From Burkholderia arboris (GTDB taxonomy: Bacteria > Pseudomonadota > Gammaproteobacteria > Burkholderiales > Burkholderiaceae), in contig NZ_CABVPX010000024.1 in assembly GCF_902499125.1 (NCBI RefSeq), positions 62,001 to 126,000 on the forward strand: a DNA stretch of 64,000 bases, written 5' to 3'. This document shows, one piece after another, positions 25,129-34,963 of the stretch. Each line of letters starts with the position of its first letter. The stretch's first letter is position 1. The position numbers and the translations under genes are program-made. The notes under the pieces are model-generated. The model ran no database searches. It had not been told where the DNA came from and saw only the letters and a list, made by a program, of their open reading frames with translations.

Positions 25129-27437
25129 CCCGAACCCCCAACCTTGAGATAGAACTGGCCTTCGCGGTCGTCCACGATTGAAGTGGGCATCTTTCCTTCA
25201 CTGTTTTCGATATGAATCCACTGGTGCATAGGAAGTTGGTCAATATCGCCGCGCGAAAAATAGTCGTAGTACTTATTTACCAGACTGCCGTCGGAAATCC
25301 CTTTGCCCATTCGCCAGTCTGCCTCAATTCGAAGCGCTTTCATTTGTTCAGGCGTCAGGTAACACGGACCAATCGCCACGTCATACGCCAGCGCTTTTTC
25401 CGCATGCTCCGGGTTGGTCATCGTCGTCGAGTGGTTCGTCGGGCTGTTCGTCGTACCGCGATCAAGCCAATCCACGATCTGCTTGTCGCGCCATTCCTTG
25501 TAGCCTTCAGATAGAGCGCTTTTGCCGTCCTCACCGATGACGTGACCATCGCTGTCGACCCACTCCGTGTTCAACGTTCGGCGAGCCTCCATCCGCAGCA
25601 GGGCGCGGTCCTCGTAACGCTGCCCGGCTTCACTTTCGGCCGTGCCGTGAGCGTCGCCGTCCATGGTCTTCGCCTTGTATTGGTCGTAAGGATCGTCGGC
25701 CTGTTTGTCCGCATCGGCCTTGCTCGCATCGCGCCATGCGGATAGTGGATCGTTGCCTTCGTTGAAGGTACTGGTTGCTTCGCCATCCTCGGTCAGAATC
25801 GGCTTGTCGAACCTCAACGCCTGTGGCGGAAACGTCTCGTCCAGCGCCGGTGCGTCCGCCAATACCTCCCAACCCTTCGGCGGATCGGCGTTCACGCGAA
25901 ACATGTTCATTGCCGAACTGAACCCGGTCGCGACGAACATGATCGGCGCCGAGAACAGCGTTGCCGCCATCCCCCAGACCGACTCATTCCCCTTGAGCGC
26001 ACCGACCAGATTGAACTTCGCCGGCGGCGAGGGCGGATACCAGAAGCCCCTCTTCGTGCCTTTCTTGCCGTACCGCCAGTCGTCTTCCCAATAGCGGTAG
26101 CGCTCCTGCACACCGACATCGAAACCGGAAGCGAACACGCGTTGCGTCAGGACGCCGTGTACGCCGATATCCGTCAGTTCGTGCTTGCCGATGCCGCGCC
26201 AACCGATACCCTGCACGGTGATCGCCGAGATCACCTGATCGTGCGGACAGCAATATGCAGTGACGCGCCCGTACGTCGATCCGTTCAGGCCGTGGCGCGC
26301 ACGGTCGGCCAGTGCGGTATACGACTTGTTGCTCGTCGGCGATACCCGGTGATTCGCCATGTCGGCATCGACCGTGTCGGGCGACGGTTCATGGGCAGCG
26401 CGATTGCCGATCAGGGACAAGAAAGTGCGGAGCGTTTGAGTGCGCGCCGCGTAGGTCTGTCGACCACGATTGCCCGCAGCATCCTTCGTCGCACGTTGCG
26501 ACCAGGTATCCATGAACGTGTCGGATTTGTGCGGGCCTTCACTATTCGCCAGGCTATAAGGAGCGTTGGCCAGCACATAGGCATCCGCGACGCATCGCCC
26601 CTCGCACCCACATGGATCTTCCACTTCCGGTAACGCGTCACCGAAGAACGCGCCCGTGAGGCCGACGATATTCCCCTGGCTGTGGCACACGACGGTGATC
26701 GGCACGTCGGCGCGCATCTTTCGAATCGACTCGATCAGTTTGGCAAGCCGCAATGCGGCAAGCACGCCATACGCACGCGGCGGCGCGCGATACAGCGGCC
26801 GGTTGGTCGGGTTGATGCCCTGCACGGTTATCCAGCCCATGGCTCGATCGTCGAGGCCGCCGTGCCAAAGATCGGGCAAGCTCGAACAGCCATTGGTAAA
26901 CGGGCCACCTCCCCAATAATCCTTCTCGTTGAGAAAGATCTTGTCGCCGTATTCCTTCAGTTCATCCAGCGTCGCCTTGTAGCCCCACCGAAAATGGATG
27001 ACGGGCGAAAACGATGGATCAGATTTGACATAGTTTCCCGCCCAAAGCTTCGGATTGAGAAACCCCTCCGGCGTCACGCTCTCGGTGTACCTCGCAGGCG
27101 TCAACTGCCCGGCGTCGACACCGTGATACTTCATCTGGTCGTCCAGTCGTCCCAGCCGACGATTCAGGCCTTTGCACAATCCCTCTTCGGACGCCTTGAA
27201 CCATTCGCCCTCGGAGTTGACGCCGTGGACGAAGATGACGACGCCGGGCAAAGGCAGTTGCTTGACGCAGATGAGCCGCTTGTCCTTGTCGAACAACGTC
27301 GGCCCTTGGGTTCGGCCAACGATGATAGGCGGCGGGGCGGACCGCGATGCCGTTGCGTCGGGAGCGCCGGCTGTCGTGGCCGTGCCATCGGCGTGCGTAG
27401 CCGCTACCGGCCGAGGATCGAGAAACGAGTCGGTCAT
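25125..27437 (-). CDS. T6SS lipase effector, Tle3-like, with C-terminal DUF3274-type region
   Basis: The 770-residue protein has no signal peptide. An alpha/beta-hydrolase domain begins near residue 65 with GVVIFVHGVNSEGEWFKASE (oxyanion region HGVN 71-74). The nucleophile elbow VVCHSQGNIVG has Ser253; the first glycine of the usual GxSxG is Cys251. A long C-terminal region follows. This architecture and the coupled DUF2875 gene match Tle3 phospholipases, type VI effectors that kill rival bacteria from the periplasm. ATG 27437 (MTDSFLDPRP) is chosen; frames upstream lack family features. In P. aeruginosa the immunity gene tli3 and vgrG precede tle3. Here only a short ORF of unknown identity precedes it. 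Confidence 0.78.
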   Translation of the reverse strand: MTDSFLDPRPVAATHADGTATTAGAPDATASRSAPPPIIVGRTQGPTLFDKDKRLICVKQLPLPGVVIFVHGVNSEGEWFKASEEGLCKGLNRRLGRLDDQMKYHGVDAGQLTPARYTESVTPEGFLNPKLWAGNYVKSDPSFSPVIHFRWGYKATLDELKEYGDKIFLNEKDYWGGGPFTNGCSSLPDLWHGGLDDRAMGWITVQGINPTNRPLYRAPPRAYGVLAALRLAKLIESIRKMRADVPITVVCHSQGNIVGLTGAFFGDALPEVEDPCGCEGRCVADAYVLANAPYSLANSEGPHKSDTFMDTWSQRATKDAAGNRGRQTYAARTQTLRTFLSLIGNRAAHEPSPDTVDADMANHRVSPTSNKSYTALADRARHGLNGSTYGRVTAYCCPHDQVISAITVQGIGWRGIGKHELTDIGVHGVLTQRVFASGFDVGVQERYRYWEDDWRYGKKGTKRGFWYPPSPPAKFNLVGALKGNESVWGMAATLFSAPIMFVATGFSSAMNMFRVNADPPKGWEVLADAPALDETFPPQALRFDKPILTEDGEATSTFNEGNDPLSAWRDASKADADKQADDPYDQYKAKTMDGDAHGTAESEAGQRYEDRALLRMEARRTLNTEWVDSDGHVIGEDGKSALSEGYKEWRDKQIVDWLDRGTTNSPTNHSTTMTNPEHAEKALAYDVAIGPCYLTPEQMKALRIEADWRMGKGISDGSLVNKYYDYFSRGDIDQLPMHQWIHIENSEGKMPTSIVDDREGQFYLKVGGSG

Positions 27438-27441
27438 GGTC

Positions 27442-27750
27442 TCAACCATGCTCATCGATGAGCTGCACCGCCAGCGTGTCGAACTGGCCGGCATAGCCAG
27501 CCGGCAGTTCGCCGGTCGTGTCGCTCGTAAGGCACACCGACACTGGCCGTTCGAGAAACAACCGGGACGACGGATCGTCACGCGTGGAATCGCAAGTGCC
27601 CGCCATCATCCGTTCACGGACGTCAGCGAGACGGACAGCCTTCAGACGACCGGCTGCGCGTTGCTCTTTCCCGAAATGAAAAGCGACCGGTCGCGTGCTC
27701 CAGTCGACCGGAGCGGATGCAAAGGTACGAAGTATTGCTGCTATCTGCAC
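27442..27750 (-). CDS. Short ORF upstream of the lipase gene; possible remnant of an immunity gene
   Basis: A frame opening with GTG (complement of 27748-27750) encodes 102 residues and stops 4 bp before the lipase ATG. It has no ATG near its N-terminus, no signal peptide and no visible ribosome-binding site; an in-frame stop lies at 27781-27783. The C-terminal part (RPVSVCLTSDTTGEL, GYAGQFDTLAVQLIDEHG) reads like ordinary protein. The position is where tli3 stands in P. aeruginosa, so a 5'-truncated immunity gene is possible. I recognise no domain. The opposite strand is also open here, so this may be chance. Confidence 0.25.
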   Translation of the reverse strand: MQIAAILRTFASAPVDWSTRPVAFHFGKEQRAAGRLKAVRLADVRERMMAGTCDSTRDDPSSRLFLERPVSVCLTSDTTGELPAGYAGQFDTLAVQLIDEHG

Positions 27751-28712
27751 GACGGCAATCTCATTATTCTCGGCCCGAATTCAATTTCATCCCAACCGAA
27801 ATCTCAATAAAAATAATTTCATTCGAAATTTATCGCACTAAGAATATCAAACCCATTCAGCTTGATGCTGAAATTTATATATTGAGATGAAAAATGGCGT
27901 CACGAGAAACAGTATTTGACAACTTATGTGACACAATATTTTTATGATAAAAATCTTATTCAAAAAATTGTTTAACGATACGATTCGAAAACTATTTAGC
28001 ATAAAGCGCCACCGAAGCATTTAATCTTTTTTGTCGAATCGAATTTAGCGCAGACCAAAAATTGGACCTGTCCTAAGTCTCAACAAGCGGATGTCCATTG
28101 CGAAGTCGGAACAGGACAAAAAAAAGATGGCGCTAGCCTGCTCAACCGTGCTCTTAGGTTTGTCCAAGCTCTTGTGATTCGCCCTTCAACGCCACTGACA
28201 GCGGCTTTGATGCTGCTCGGGAGTTCGCAGCCGGTTGGTGTCGCCGTACCTGACGCGCCGCGAACCGCAATTGCCTAGCGAGGTTCGCGTCGCGATCCAA
28301 CTGACTCCCACTGGCCGTGCGGCACGAATGACGCTTCGATGTGGTGTAGCGCTCGCGATCCGGGCACCGTGTATTCGCATTCACCCTACCCGGTTGCTCG
28401 CAATAGCACCGACTCCAAGGTGACCGATGACAAGCGTGAATGATTTGAAATCGGATACGTTGATTCCGCGGCGCACCGCCTTTCTCATCAGTCGATCTAC
28501 AGATAAATTGAGTCGAGTGACAGCTTTCCGGTCTTTTCGCCATTTATCGCGTTCCGTTCCGGCTATTCAATTCAATGCGTGAATACAAAATCCGAAACAG
28601 GAACGTCGATCCGTTGGCGCATTCCAATTGAATCGAAAAACCTGAACGCGCATCGCACGCGTCAACCATGATGCATTGATCGGGCGCGCACATTGCGTGC
28701 GCGCCCCGACCC
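27751..28712. other. AT-rich, gene-poor interval between the T6SS effector module and the chemoreceptor
   Basis: Counting 27781-28020 gives 72 G or C in 240 bases (30%), far below the rest of the window. It contains ATTTTTA/TAAAAAT arms (27938-27954), a possible promoter or weak terminator, and probably drives the minus-strand effector genes. From about 28060 the composition rises. Frames near 28154-28543 (minus) and 28235-28423 (plus) have no recognisable domain, no ribosome-binding site and odd composition, and look like decayed sequence. I see no transposase or integrase. Confidence 0.55.
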
Positions 28713-30257
28713 TCACCGAAACACGTTCACCGCATCCACCAGCCGCGTCGCCTGCTGCTTCAGGCTCTCCGACGCCGCCGTGCTCTGCTCGACGAGCGCC
28801 GCGTTCTGCTGCGTGATGTTGTCCAGGTGCACGACCGCCTGATCCACCTGCGCGACACCCGTGCTCTGCTCGGCCGTCGACGAGCTGATCTCCGCGATCA
28901 GGTCCGACACGCGCTTCACCTGCGTGACGATATCCTCCATCGTCCTGCCCGCCTCGTCCACGCGCCGCGCGCCCGACTCGACCCGCTCGACGCTCGCGCC
29001 GATTAGCGTCTTGATCTCCTTCGCCGCGTTCGCACTGCGCTGCGCGAGCGCGCGCACCTCGCCCGCGACCACCGCGAAACCGCGCCCCTGCTCGCCCGCA
29101 CGCGCGGCTTCGACCGCCGCGTTCAGCGCAAGAATGTTGGTCTGGAATGCAATGCCGTCTATCACGCCGATGATGTCGGCGATTCTGCGCGAGCTGTCGG
29201 TGATGTCGCTCATCGTCGTGACGACCTCGCTCACCACCTGCCCGCCGCGCTCGGCCGCGTCGCTCGCGGAAACCGACAGCTGATTCGCCTGCAGCGCCGT
29301 CTCCGCATTGCTCGACACGGTCGCCGTCATCTCGGCCATCGAGGCGGCCGTCTCCTGCACGCTCGATGCGGCCTGCTCGGTGCGTGCGCTCAGGTCGTTG
29401 TTGCCCTGCGCGATCTCGTTGCTCGCGCGCTGCACGTTGTGCACCTGTTCGCTGACGTCGTCGACAAGCCAGCGGAACATCAGCCCGAGCTGGTTGATCG
29501 TGCGCAGCGTCATGCCGATCTCGTCGACGCGGTTCATCCGCACGCCGCGCCGGCTTTCACCCGTCGCGACGTTCAGCGCCTGCTCGTGCAGCCGCTTCAG
29601 TGGTTGCACGATCTGCGCGTCGAGCCACCAGCCCGCTGCGGCCGCCACGCCGGCCGTCACGCCGGCAAACACCGCGAGCCCGCCGCCGGACAGCCCGCAT
29701 GCCCAGCCCGCGCCGACGACCGCCGGCGCCAGCACGCACAGCGCCGAATGAATGCGCGCGCGCACCGACATCGTCTGCGGCAGCGACGCGATGCGCAGCA
29801 GCCCGGTGCGGATCACGAGCCCCTTGTGAAACCGGCGCTGGCCGGCCTTGCCTTCGCGAAACGCGCGATACAGCGCGTCGGCGGCCGCGGTCTCGTCGCT
29901 CGGCGCCTTCGTGCGCACCGACATGTAGCCCTGCGGCTCGCCGTTGCGCATCACCGGAATCGCGTTCGCACGCACCCAGTAGTGATCGCCGTTCTTGCGG
30001 CGGTTCTTCACGAGCGCGGTCCACGGCTCGCCGCGCTTGAGTGTCGCCCACATGTCGGCGAACGCCTCGCGCGGCATGTCGGGGTGGCGCACGGCATTGT
30101 GCGGCTGGCCGACCAGCTCCTCGTTCGAGAAGCCGCTTACCTGCGCGAACGTCGTGTTCGCGTAGGTGATATAGCTGTCGGCATCGGTCGTCGACATCAG
30201 CGTGACGTCGTCGGGAAAATCGAATTCCTGTTGGGTAACGGGCTGGTTATTGCGCAT
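28713..30257 (-). CDS. Aer-like PAS-domain methyl-accepting chemotaxis protein
   Basis: The 514-residue receptor has an N-terminal PAS domain (about 15-130) with the Aer pattern ITYANTTFAQVSGFSNEELV and HNAVRHPDMPREAFADMW, which in E. coli Aer binds FAD and senses redox state or oxygen. Two close hydrophobic stretches (about 180-225) form the membrane anchor, followed by a HAMP-like part. The signalling domain has the CheA/CheW-binding hairpin DGIAFQTNILALNAAVEAAR. The ATG is chosen because GGAG lies 9 bases upstream; the longer frame to 30395 is non-conserved. It probably mediates aerotaxis or energy taxis. No che genes adjoin it. Confidence 0.9.
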   Translation of the reverse strand: MRNNQPVTQQEFDFPDDVTLMSTTDADSYITYANTTFAQVSGFSNEELVGQPHNAVRHPDMPREAFADMWATLKRGEPWTALVKNRRKNGDHYWVRANAIPVMRNGEPQGYMSVRTKAPSDETAAADALYRAFREGKAGQRRFHKGLVIRTGLLRIASLPQTMSVRARIHSALCVLAPAVVGAGWACGLSGGGLAVFAGVTAGVAAAAGWWLDAQIVQPLKRLHEQALNVATGESRRGVRMNRVDEIGMTLRTINQLGLMFRWLVDDVSEQVHNVQRASNEIAQGNNDLSARTEQAASSVQETAASMAEMTATVSSNAETALQANQLSVSASDAAERGGQVVSEVVTTMSDITDSSRRIADIIGVIDGIAFQTNILALNAAVEAARAGEQGRGFAVVAGEVRALAQRSANAAKEIKTLIGASVERVESGARRVDEAGRTMEDIVTQVKRVSDLIAEISSSTAEQSTGVAQVDQAVVHLDNITQQNAALVEQSTAASESLKQQATRLVDAVNVFR

Positions 30258-30568
30258 GCAAGGCTCCGAAAGGCGGATCTGTTGTCCGCGCCGCGTTGAT
30301 ATCACGCTCAGTAGCCGAAAAACGGTTGATCGCTTTACGACGGTCTCGTCCTTACTGTCGGCAATTCGTCGGAAAACCTTAATCCTGTCGCGCATAAAAT
30401 ATGCAATCGGGCCATTGCCATGATTTCGATCAAATAATCCGGCGATAATCTCCGCGCGCGTTTATCCGCTTGTCACAAAGCCCCGTACCGCTTGACAATG
30501 CCGGCATCCGTTGCACGCGGCGAGACAATTTGGCCTATCCGGCCCCATTCCACCGTAATTCGAATTCA
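30258..30568. other. Divergent spacer between the chemoreceptor and methyltransferase genes
   Basis: These 311 bases hold no gene I can support. The stretch is moderately AT-rich near 30340-30450 and should contain the promoters of both flanking genes. I see no clear inverted repeat, terminator or RNA fold. Confidence 0.4.
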
Positions 30569-31426
30569 ATGAAAAAGGCATTGCACGAACTGAATCGGCT
30601 GTCCTGGAATACGGCGACGGTCGCGCATAACAGCCACAAAGGCGATCAGGCCGCGTTTTTCCGCAACGGCGGCTCGACGCTGTTTCCGGAAGAGCGCGAA
30701 CTGCTCGGCGATCTCGCGGGCCTGAGGCTCCTGCATCTGCAATGCAACGCGGGACAGGACACGCTGAGCCTCGTGCGCGACGGCGCGGACGCAACCGGCG
30801 TCGACATCTCCGACGAGGCGATCGCGTTCGCGCGGCAACTGTCGGCCGATGCGGGGCTGCCCGCACGGTTCGAGCGCGCCGACGTGCTCGACTGGATGCC
30901 CGACGCCGCCGCGCGCGGCGAGCGCTTCGATCGCGTGTTCACGTCGTACGGCGCGATCTGCTGGCTGTCGGACCTGGCCGCATGGGCGCGCGGCATCGCC
31001 GCGCTGCTCGCGCCGGGCGGCCGCTTCGCGATGGTCGAGTTCCATCCTTTCGCGCTGTATTTCGACGAACACTGGCAGCCGCACTACGACTACTTCAAGG
31101 GCGACGCGACCGAGGAGCCCGCAGGTGTCGGCGATTACGTCGCGGCTTCCGGCACGGGGCTCGGCACGCAGCACGACCATCCGGGCGTCGTCGATTTCGC
31201 GAACCCGCATCCGAGCTACGAGTTCATGTGGGGCATCGGCGACGTGGTGAATGCGCTCGTGTCGGCCGGGCTCGCGATCGACCGCCTGAACGAATATCCG
31301 TACGCGAACGGCTGGAAGGGTTTCGACGGCATGCGCGAGCTCGAAGGCCACCGGATGGTGCCGCCCGACGGCATGCCGCGCCTGCCGCTGATGTACGCGA
31401 TCGCCGCGCACCGGGTGGCCGCATGA
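30569..31426 (+). CDS. Class I SAM-dependent methyltransferase
   Basis: The 285-residue product has the Rossmann-type SAM-binding core: motif I is LRLLHLQCNAGQDTLSLV (with CNAGQD in place of the commoner GxGxG), then ATGVDISDEAIAFARQLSAD as motif II and RFDRVFTSYGAICWLSDLAA as motif III-like. The N-terminal NRLSWNTATVAHNSHKGDQA is typical of a small-molecule methyltransferase group. The substrate is unknown. The stop overlaps the start of a GNAT acetyltransferase gene (31423), so the two are co-translated. Confidence 0.85.
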   Translation: MKKALHELNRLSWNTATVAHNSHKGDQAAFFRNGGSTLFPEERELLGDLAGLRLLHLQCNAGQDTLSLVRDGADATGVDISDEAIAFARQLSADAGLPARFERADVLDWMPDAAARGERFDRVFTSYGAICWLSDLAAWARGIAALLAPGGRFAMVEFHPFALYFDEHWQPHYDYFKGDATEEPAGVGDYVAASGTGLGTQHDHPGVVDFANPHPSYEFMWGIGDVVNALVSAGLAIDRLNEYPYANGWKGFDGMRELEGHRMVPPDGMPRLPLMYAIAAHRVAA

Positions 31427-31983
31427 TGCGCCGCACAGCCGCCGAACGCGACGCGCTGTCCGCCCGCCTCCTTGCGCGCGACGACGTGCCGCTCGTGTGG
31501 ACCATCGACCGGCGCGAGATCATCGAGCACCTGTACGTGCTGCGCGACGGCACGCTGCGCCGCGTGCCGGAGTTCTACGACGTAGCCGGCTGGCCCGACG
31601 GCGAAGCCGACCACTACACGCCGATCCTGCTCGACTGCCATGATCGCGGCGGCTGGTTTCTCGGCAGGTTCGACGGCGCGAGGCTCGTCGCGGCGGTCGT
31701 CGTCGACAGCCGGCCGCTCGGCCCGCGACGCGACATGCTGCAACTGAAGTTCCTGCACGTGAGCCACGACTGGCGCGGCTGCGGGCTCGGCGAACAGCTC
31801 TATCACGCGGCCCGGGCGCAGGCGCGCGCGATGGGCGCCGAACGCCTGTACGTGTCGGCCACGCCGTCGCAGCGCACGATCGACTTCTACCTGCGGCTCG
31901 GCTTCACGGTCAGCCCGGCGCCCGACCCCGAGCTTTACGCGCTCGAGCCCGAGGACATTCATCTGGAAGGACCGGCGGCCTGA
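31423..31983 (+). CDS. GNAT-family N-acetyltransferase
   Basis: The 186-residue protein contains the acetyl-CoA-binding motif of GNAT enzymes around residues 108-130 (LKFLHVSHDWRGCGLGEQLY, matching the R/Q-x-x-G-x-G/A loop as RGCGLG) and the later LYVSATPSQRTIDFYLRLGF segment. It presumably acetylates an amine of a small molecule or protein. ATG 31423 overlaps the methyltransferase stop; an ATG at 31426 is also in frame. Pairing with a methyltransferase suggests a small modification operon, without a clear substrate. Confidence 0.85.
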   Translation: MMRRTAAERDALSARLLARDDVPLVWTIDRREIIEHLYVLRDGTLRRVPEFYDVAGWPDGEADHYTPILLDCHDRGGWFLGRFDGARLVAAVVVDSRPLGPRRDMLQLKFLHVSHDWRGCGLGEQLYHAARAQARAMGAERLYVSATPSQRTIDFYLRLGFTVSPAPDPELYALEPEDIHLEGPAA

Positions 31984-32057
31984 CCGCCCGGCACGCGGGT
32001 GAAGCGTAGAATTTCCCGCTCTGCCTCAACCGCCATCCGCCATCACGGAGCACGACA

Positions 32058-32585
32058 TTGAAGAACGACCCGCAACCGCAAGCCACGCCGAAGATTCTCG
32101 TCAGCATGTGCGTGATCGGCCATCCGGTCCGTTACAACGGCTCGGCGAAGACCGCCGCGCACGACGCGCTCGAACGGTGGCAGCGTGAAGGGCGTCTCGT
32201 GCCCGTCTGCCCGGAACTGGCGGGCGGCTTCAGCGTGCCGCGCCCGCCCGCCGAAATCGCCGGCGGCGAATCGGGAGCGCAGGTTCTGTCGGGCAGGGCA
32301 CGCATCGTCGACGTGAACGGCACCGACGTGACGGCGCCGTTCGTTTCCGGCGCGCACACCGCGCTGGCCATCGCGCAGGCGCACGATTGCCGCTTCGCGA
32401 TCCTCGCAGACGGCAGTCCGTCGTGCGGCAGCACGTTCATTTACGACGGGAGTTTCGGGAACCGGCGGCATGCGGGCACCGGGGTCACGGCGGCGTTGCT
32501 GCGCGAGCATGGCATCGAGGTGTTCGCGGACACCGAGATCGGCGCGCTCGACGCGCGCCTCGGGCAGCTATCGGAAGCCGGTTAA
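32058..32585 (+). CDS. DUF523-family protein
   Basis: The 175-residue protein has the DUF523 pattern: ILVSMCVIGHPVRYNGSAK near the N-terminus, RLVPVCPELAGGFSVPRPP, and ILADGSPSCGSTFIYDG. The three conserved Cys segments (SMC, PVCPE, PSCGS) suggest a metal or iron-sulfur site, but the biochemical function of the family is not established. The start is TTG at 32058, with GGAG 7 bases upstream (32047-32050), and no competing ATG. It ends at a strong hairpin (32588-32625) shared with the convergent pcaF. Confidence 0.85.
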   Translation: MKNDPQPQATPKILVSMCVIGHPVRYNGSAKTAAHDALERWQREGRLVPVCPELAGGFSVPRPPAEIAGGESGAQVLSGRARIVDVNGTDVTAPFVSGAHTALAIAQAHDCRFAILADGSPSCGSTFIYDGSFGNRRHAGTGVTAALLREHGIEVFADTEIGALDARLGQLSEAG

Positions 32586-32587
32586 CG

Positions 32588-32625
32588 ACGATGGGCGGCA
32601 CGGGAATCCTCGTGCCGCCCATCGT
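32588..32625. terminator. Bidirectional hairpin between DUF523 and pcaF genes
   Basis: CGATGGGCGGCACG (32589-32602) pairs perfectly with CGTGCCGCCCATCG (32611-32624), with one more A-T pair outside and an 8-base loop. It starts 3 bases after the DUF523 stop. No U-tract follows on either strand, but two convergent genes meet here, so a termination role is likely. Confidence 0.65.
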
Positions 32626-32684
32626 TGCGAAGCGCAACAGCAGTCAAGCGGCACAGGTCCGGCCGCTTCACCTCGTCACACTGA

Positions 32685-33887
<1,203 letters not shown>

Positions 33888-33964
33888 CAGTGTCTCCGGT
33901 CCCATGAAGGCTGGGAAATGAACAGGGCGCGCCCCTTGCATTGCCCGCCGGGATGCGCTTAAAT

Positions 33965-33979
33965 GTTCTATATACGAAC
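33965..33979. promoter_or_regulatory. Inverted repeat in the pcaF/IclR promoter
   Basis: GTTCTATATACGAAC has GTTC/GAAC arms around seven bases; a second short palindrome GAACGTTC lies at 33995-34002. Both are between pcaF (ATG 33887) and the divergent IclR gene. PcaR/PobR-type IclR proteins bind sites of this general form, so this is a candidate operator. Confidence 0.45.
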
Positions 33980-34113
33980 ATAAGATCGTGTATCGAACGT
34001 TCAACGCATCATAGGGAGTGCAGGGACGACCTGTCAAGCGCGCGGTCCGCCGCGCGGTTGGCGTGTCAGGCCCCATGCGCTATCTTCTCGGCTGCACGAC
34101 ATTCCAGGCGCTC

Positions 34114-34902
34114 ATGACAACCGAAGACACTCAGACGAAACCCGGCGACTCCTATGTACAGTCGTTCGCACGCGGCCTCGCGGTGATCCGCGCGTTCGAC
34201 GCGGCACGCCCCGAGCAGACACTCACCGAGGTCGCATCGGCCACCGGGCTCACGCGCGCGGGCGCGCGCCGGATCCTGCTCACGCTGCAGACGCTCGGCT
34301 ACGTCGAAGCCGACGGCCGGCTGTTCCGGCTCACGCCGAAGATCCTCGAGCTCGGCTTCGCGTATCTCACGTCGATGCCGTTCTGGAATCTCGCCGATCC
34401 GGTGATGGAGCAGTTGTCGGCACAGATCCACGAAAGCTGCTCGGCGGCCGTGCTCGACCGCACCGAGATCGTCTACGTGCTGCGCGTGCCGACGCACAAG
34501 ATCATGACGATCAACCTGTCGATCGGCAGCCGGCTGCCCGCGTACTGCACGTCGATGGGCCGCGTGCTGCTGTCCGCGCTCGACGACGCGGCGCTCGACG
34601 AAACGCTCGCGCAGAGCGGCATCCGCGCGCATACGCCGCGCACGATCACGGATCTCGGCGAGCTGAAGGCGACCATCGCGCAGGTGCGCCAGCAGGGCTG
34701 GGCCGTGGTCGACCAGGAACTCGAAGTGGGCCTGATGTCGCTGTCCGCGCCGATCCGCAACCGGCGCGGGCAGATCATCGCGGCGATGAACATCAGCGGC
34801 AACGCGCAGCGGCATACCGCGAAGCAGATGGTGAAGGAGTTTCTCGGGCCGCTGCAGCAGGCCGCGCAGACGGTATCGGAGCTGGTTGCACGGCGCGGTT
34901 GA
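34114..34902 (+). CDS. IclR-family regulator, PcaR/PobR-like
   Basis: This 262-residue IclR protein starts with SYVQSFARGLAVIRAFDAAR, and the helix-turn-helix is TLTEVASATGLTRAGARRIL (about residues 38-58). The effector domain contains AYCTSMGRVLLSAL and ELEVGLMSLSAPIRNRRGQI. The sequence type is that of PcaR/PobR/CatR regulators of aromatic catabolism, and it is divergent from pcaF, so it probably activates pcaF in response to beta-ketoadipate or an aromatic acid. ATG 34114 is used; an in-frame ATG at 34075 would add 13 non-conserved residues. Confidence 0.85.
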   Translation: MTTEDTQTKPGDSYVQSFARGLAVIRAFDAARPEQTLTEVASATGLTRAGARRILLTLQTLGYVEADGRLFRLTPKILELGFAYLTSMPFWNLADPVMEQLSAQIHESCSAAVLDRTEIVYVLRVPTHKIMTINLSIGSRLPAYCTSMGRVLLSALDDAALDETLAQSGIRAHTPRTITDLGELKATIAQVRQQGWAVVDQELEVGLMSLSAPIRNRRGQIIAAMNISGNAQRHTAKQMVKEFLGPLQQAAQTVSELVARRG

Positions 34903-34963
34903 GCGACGTGGCCGGGTGCGCACATCGCGCCCGCCCGGCCACGCGTCGACGGCGTGCCGCGCT

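Noticed and set aside
27172..27810. Plus-strand frame overlapping the lipase gene's 5' end
   Set aside because: It is mostly antisense to the lipase gene, has no ribosome-binding site and no recognisable domain.
28154..28543. Frames of 129 codons (minus) and about 62 codons (plus, 28235-28423)
   Set aside because: Cys/Arg-rich products with no domain, no ribosome-binding site and no conservation signal visible; treated as part of a gene-poor interval.
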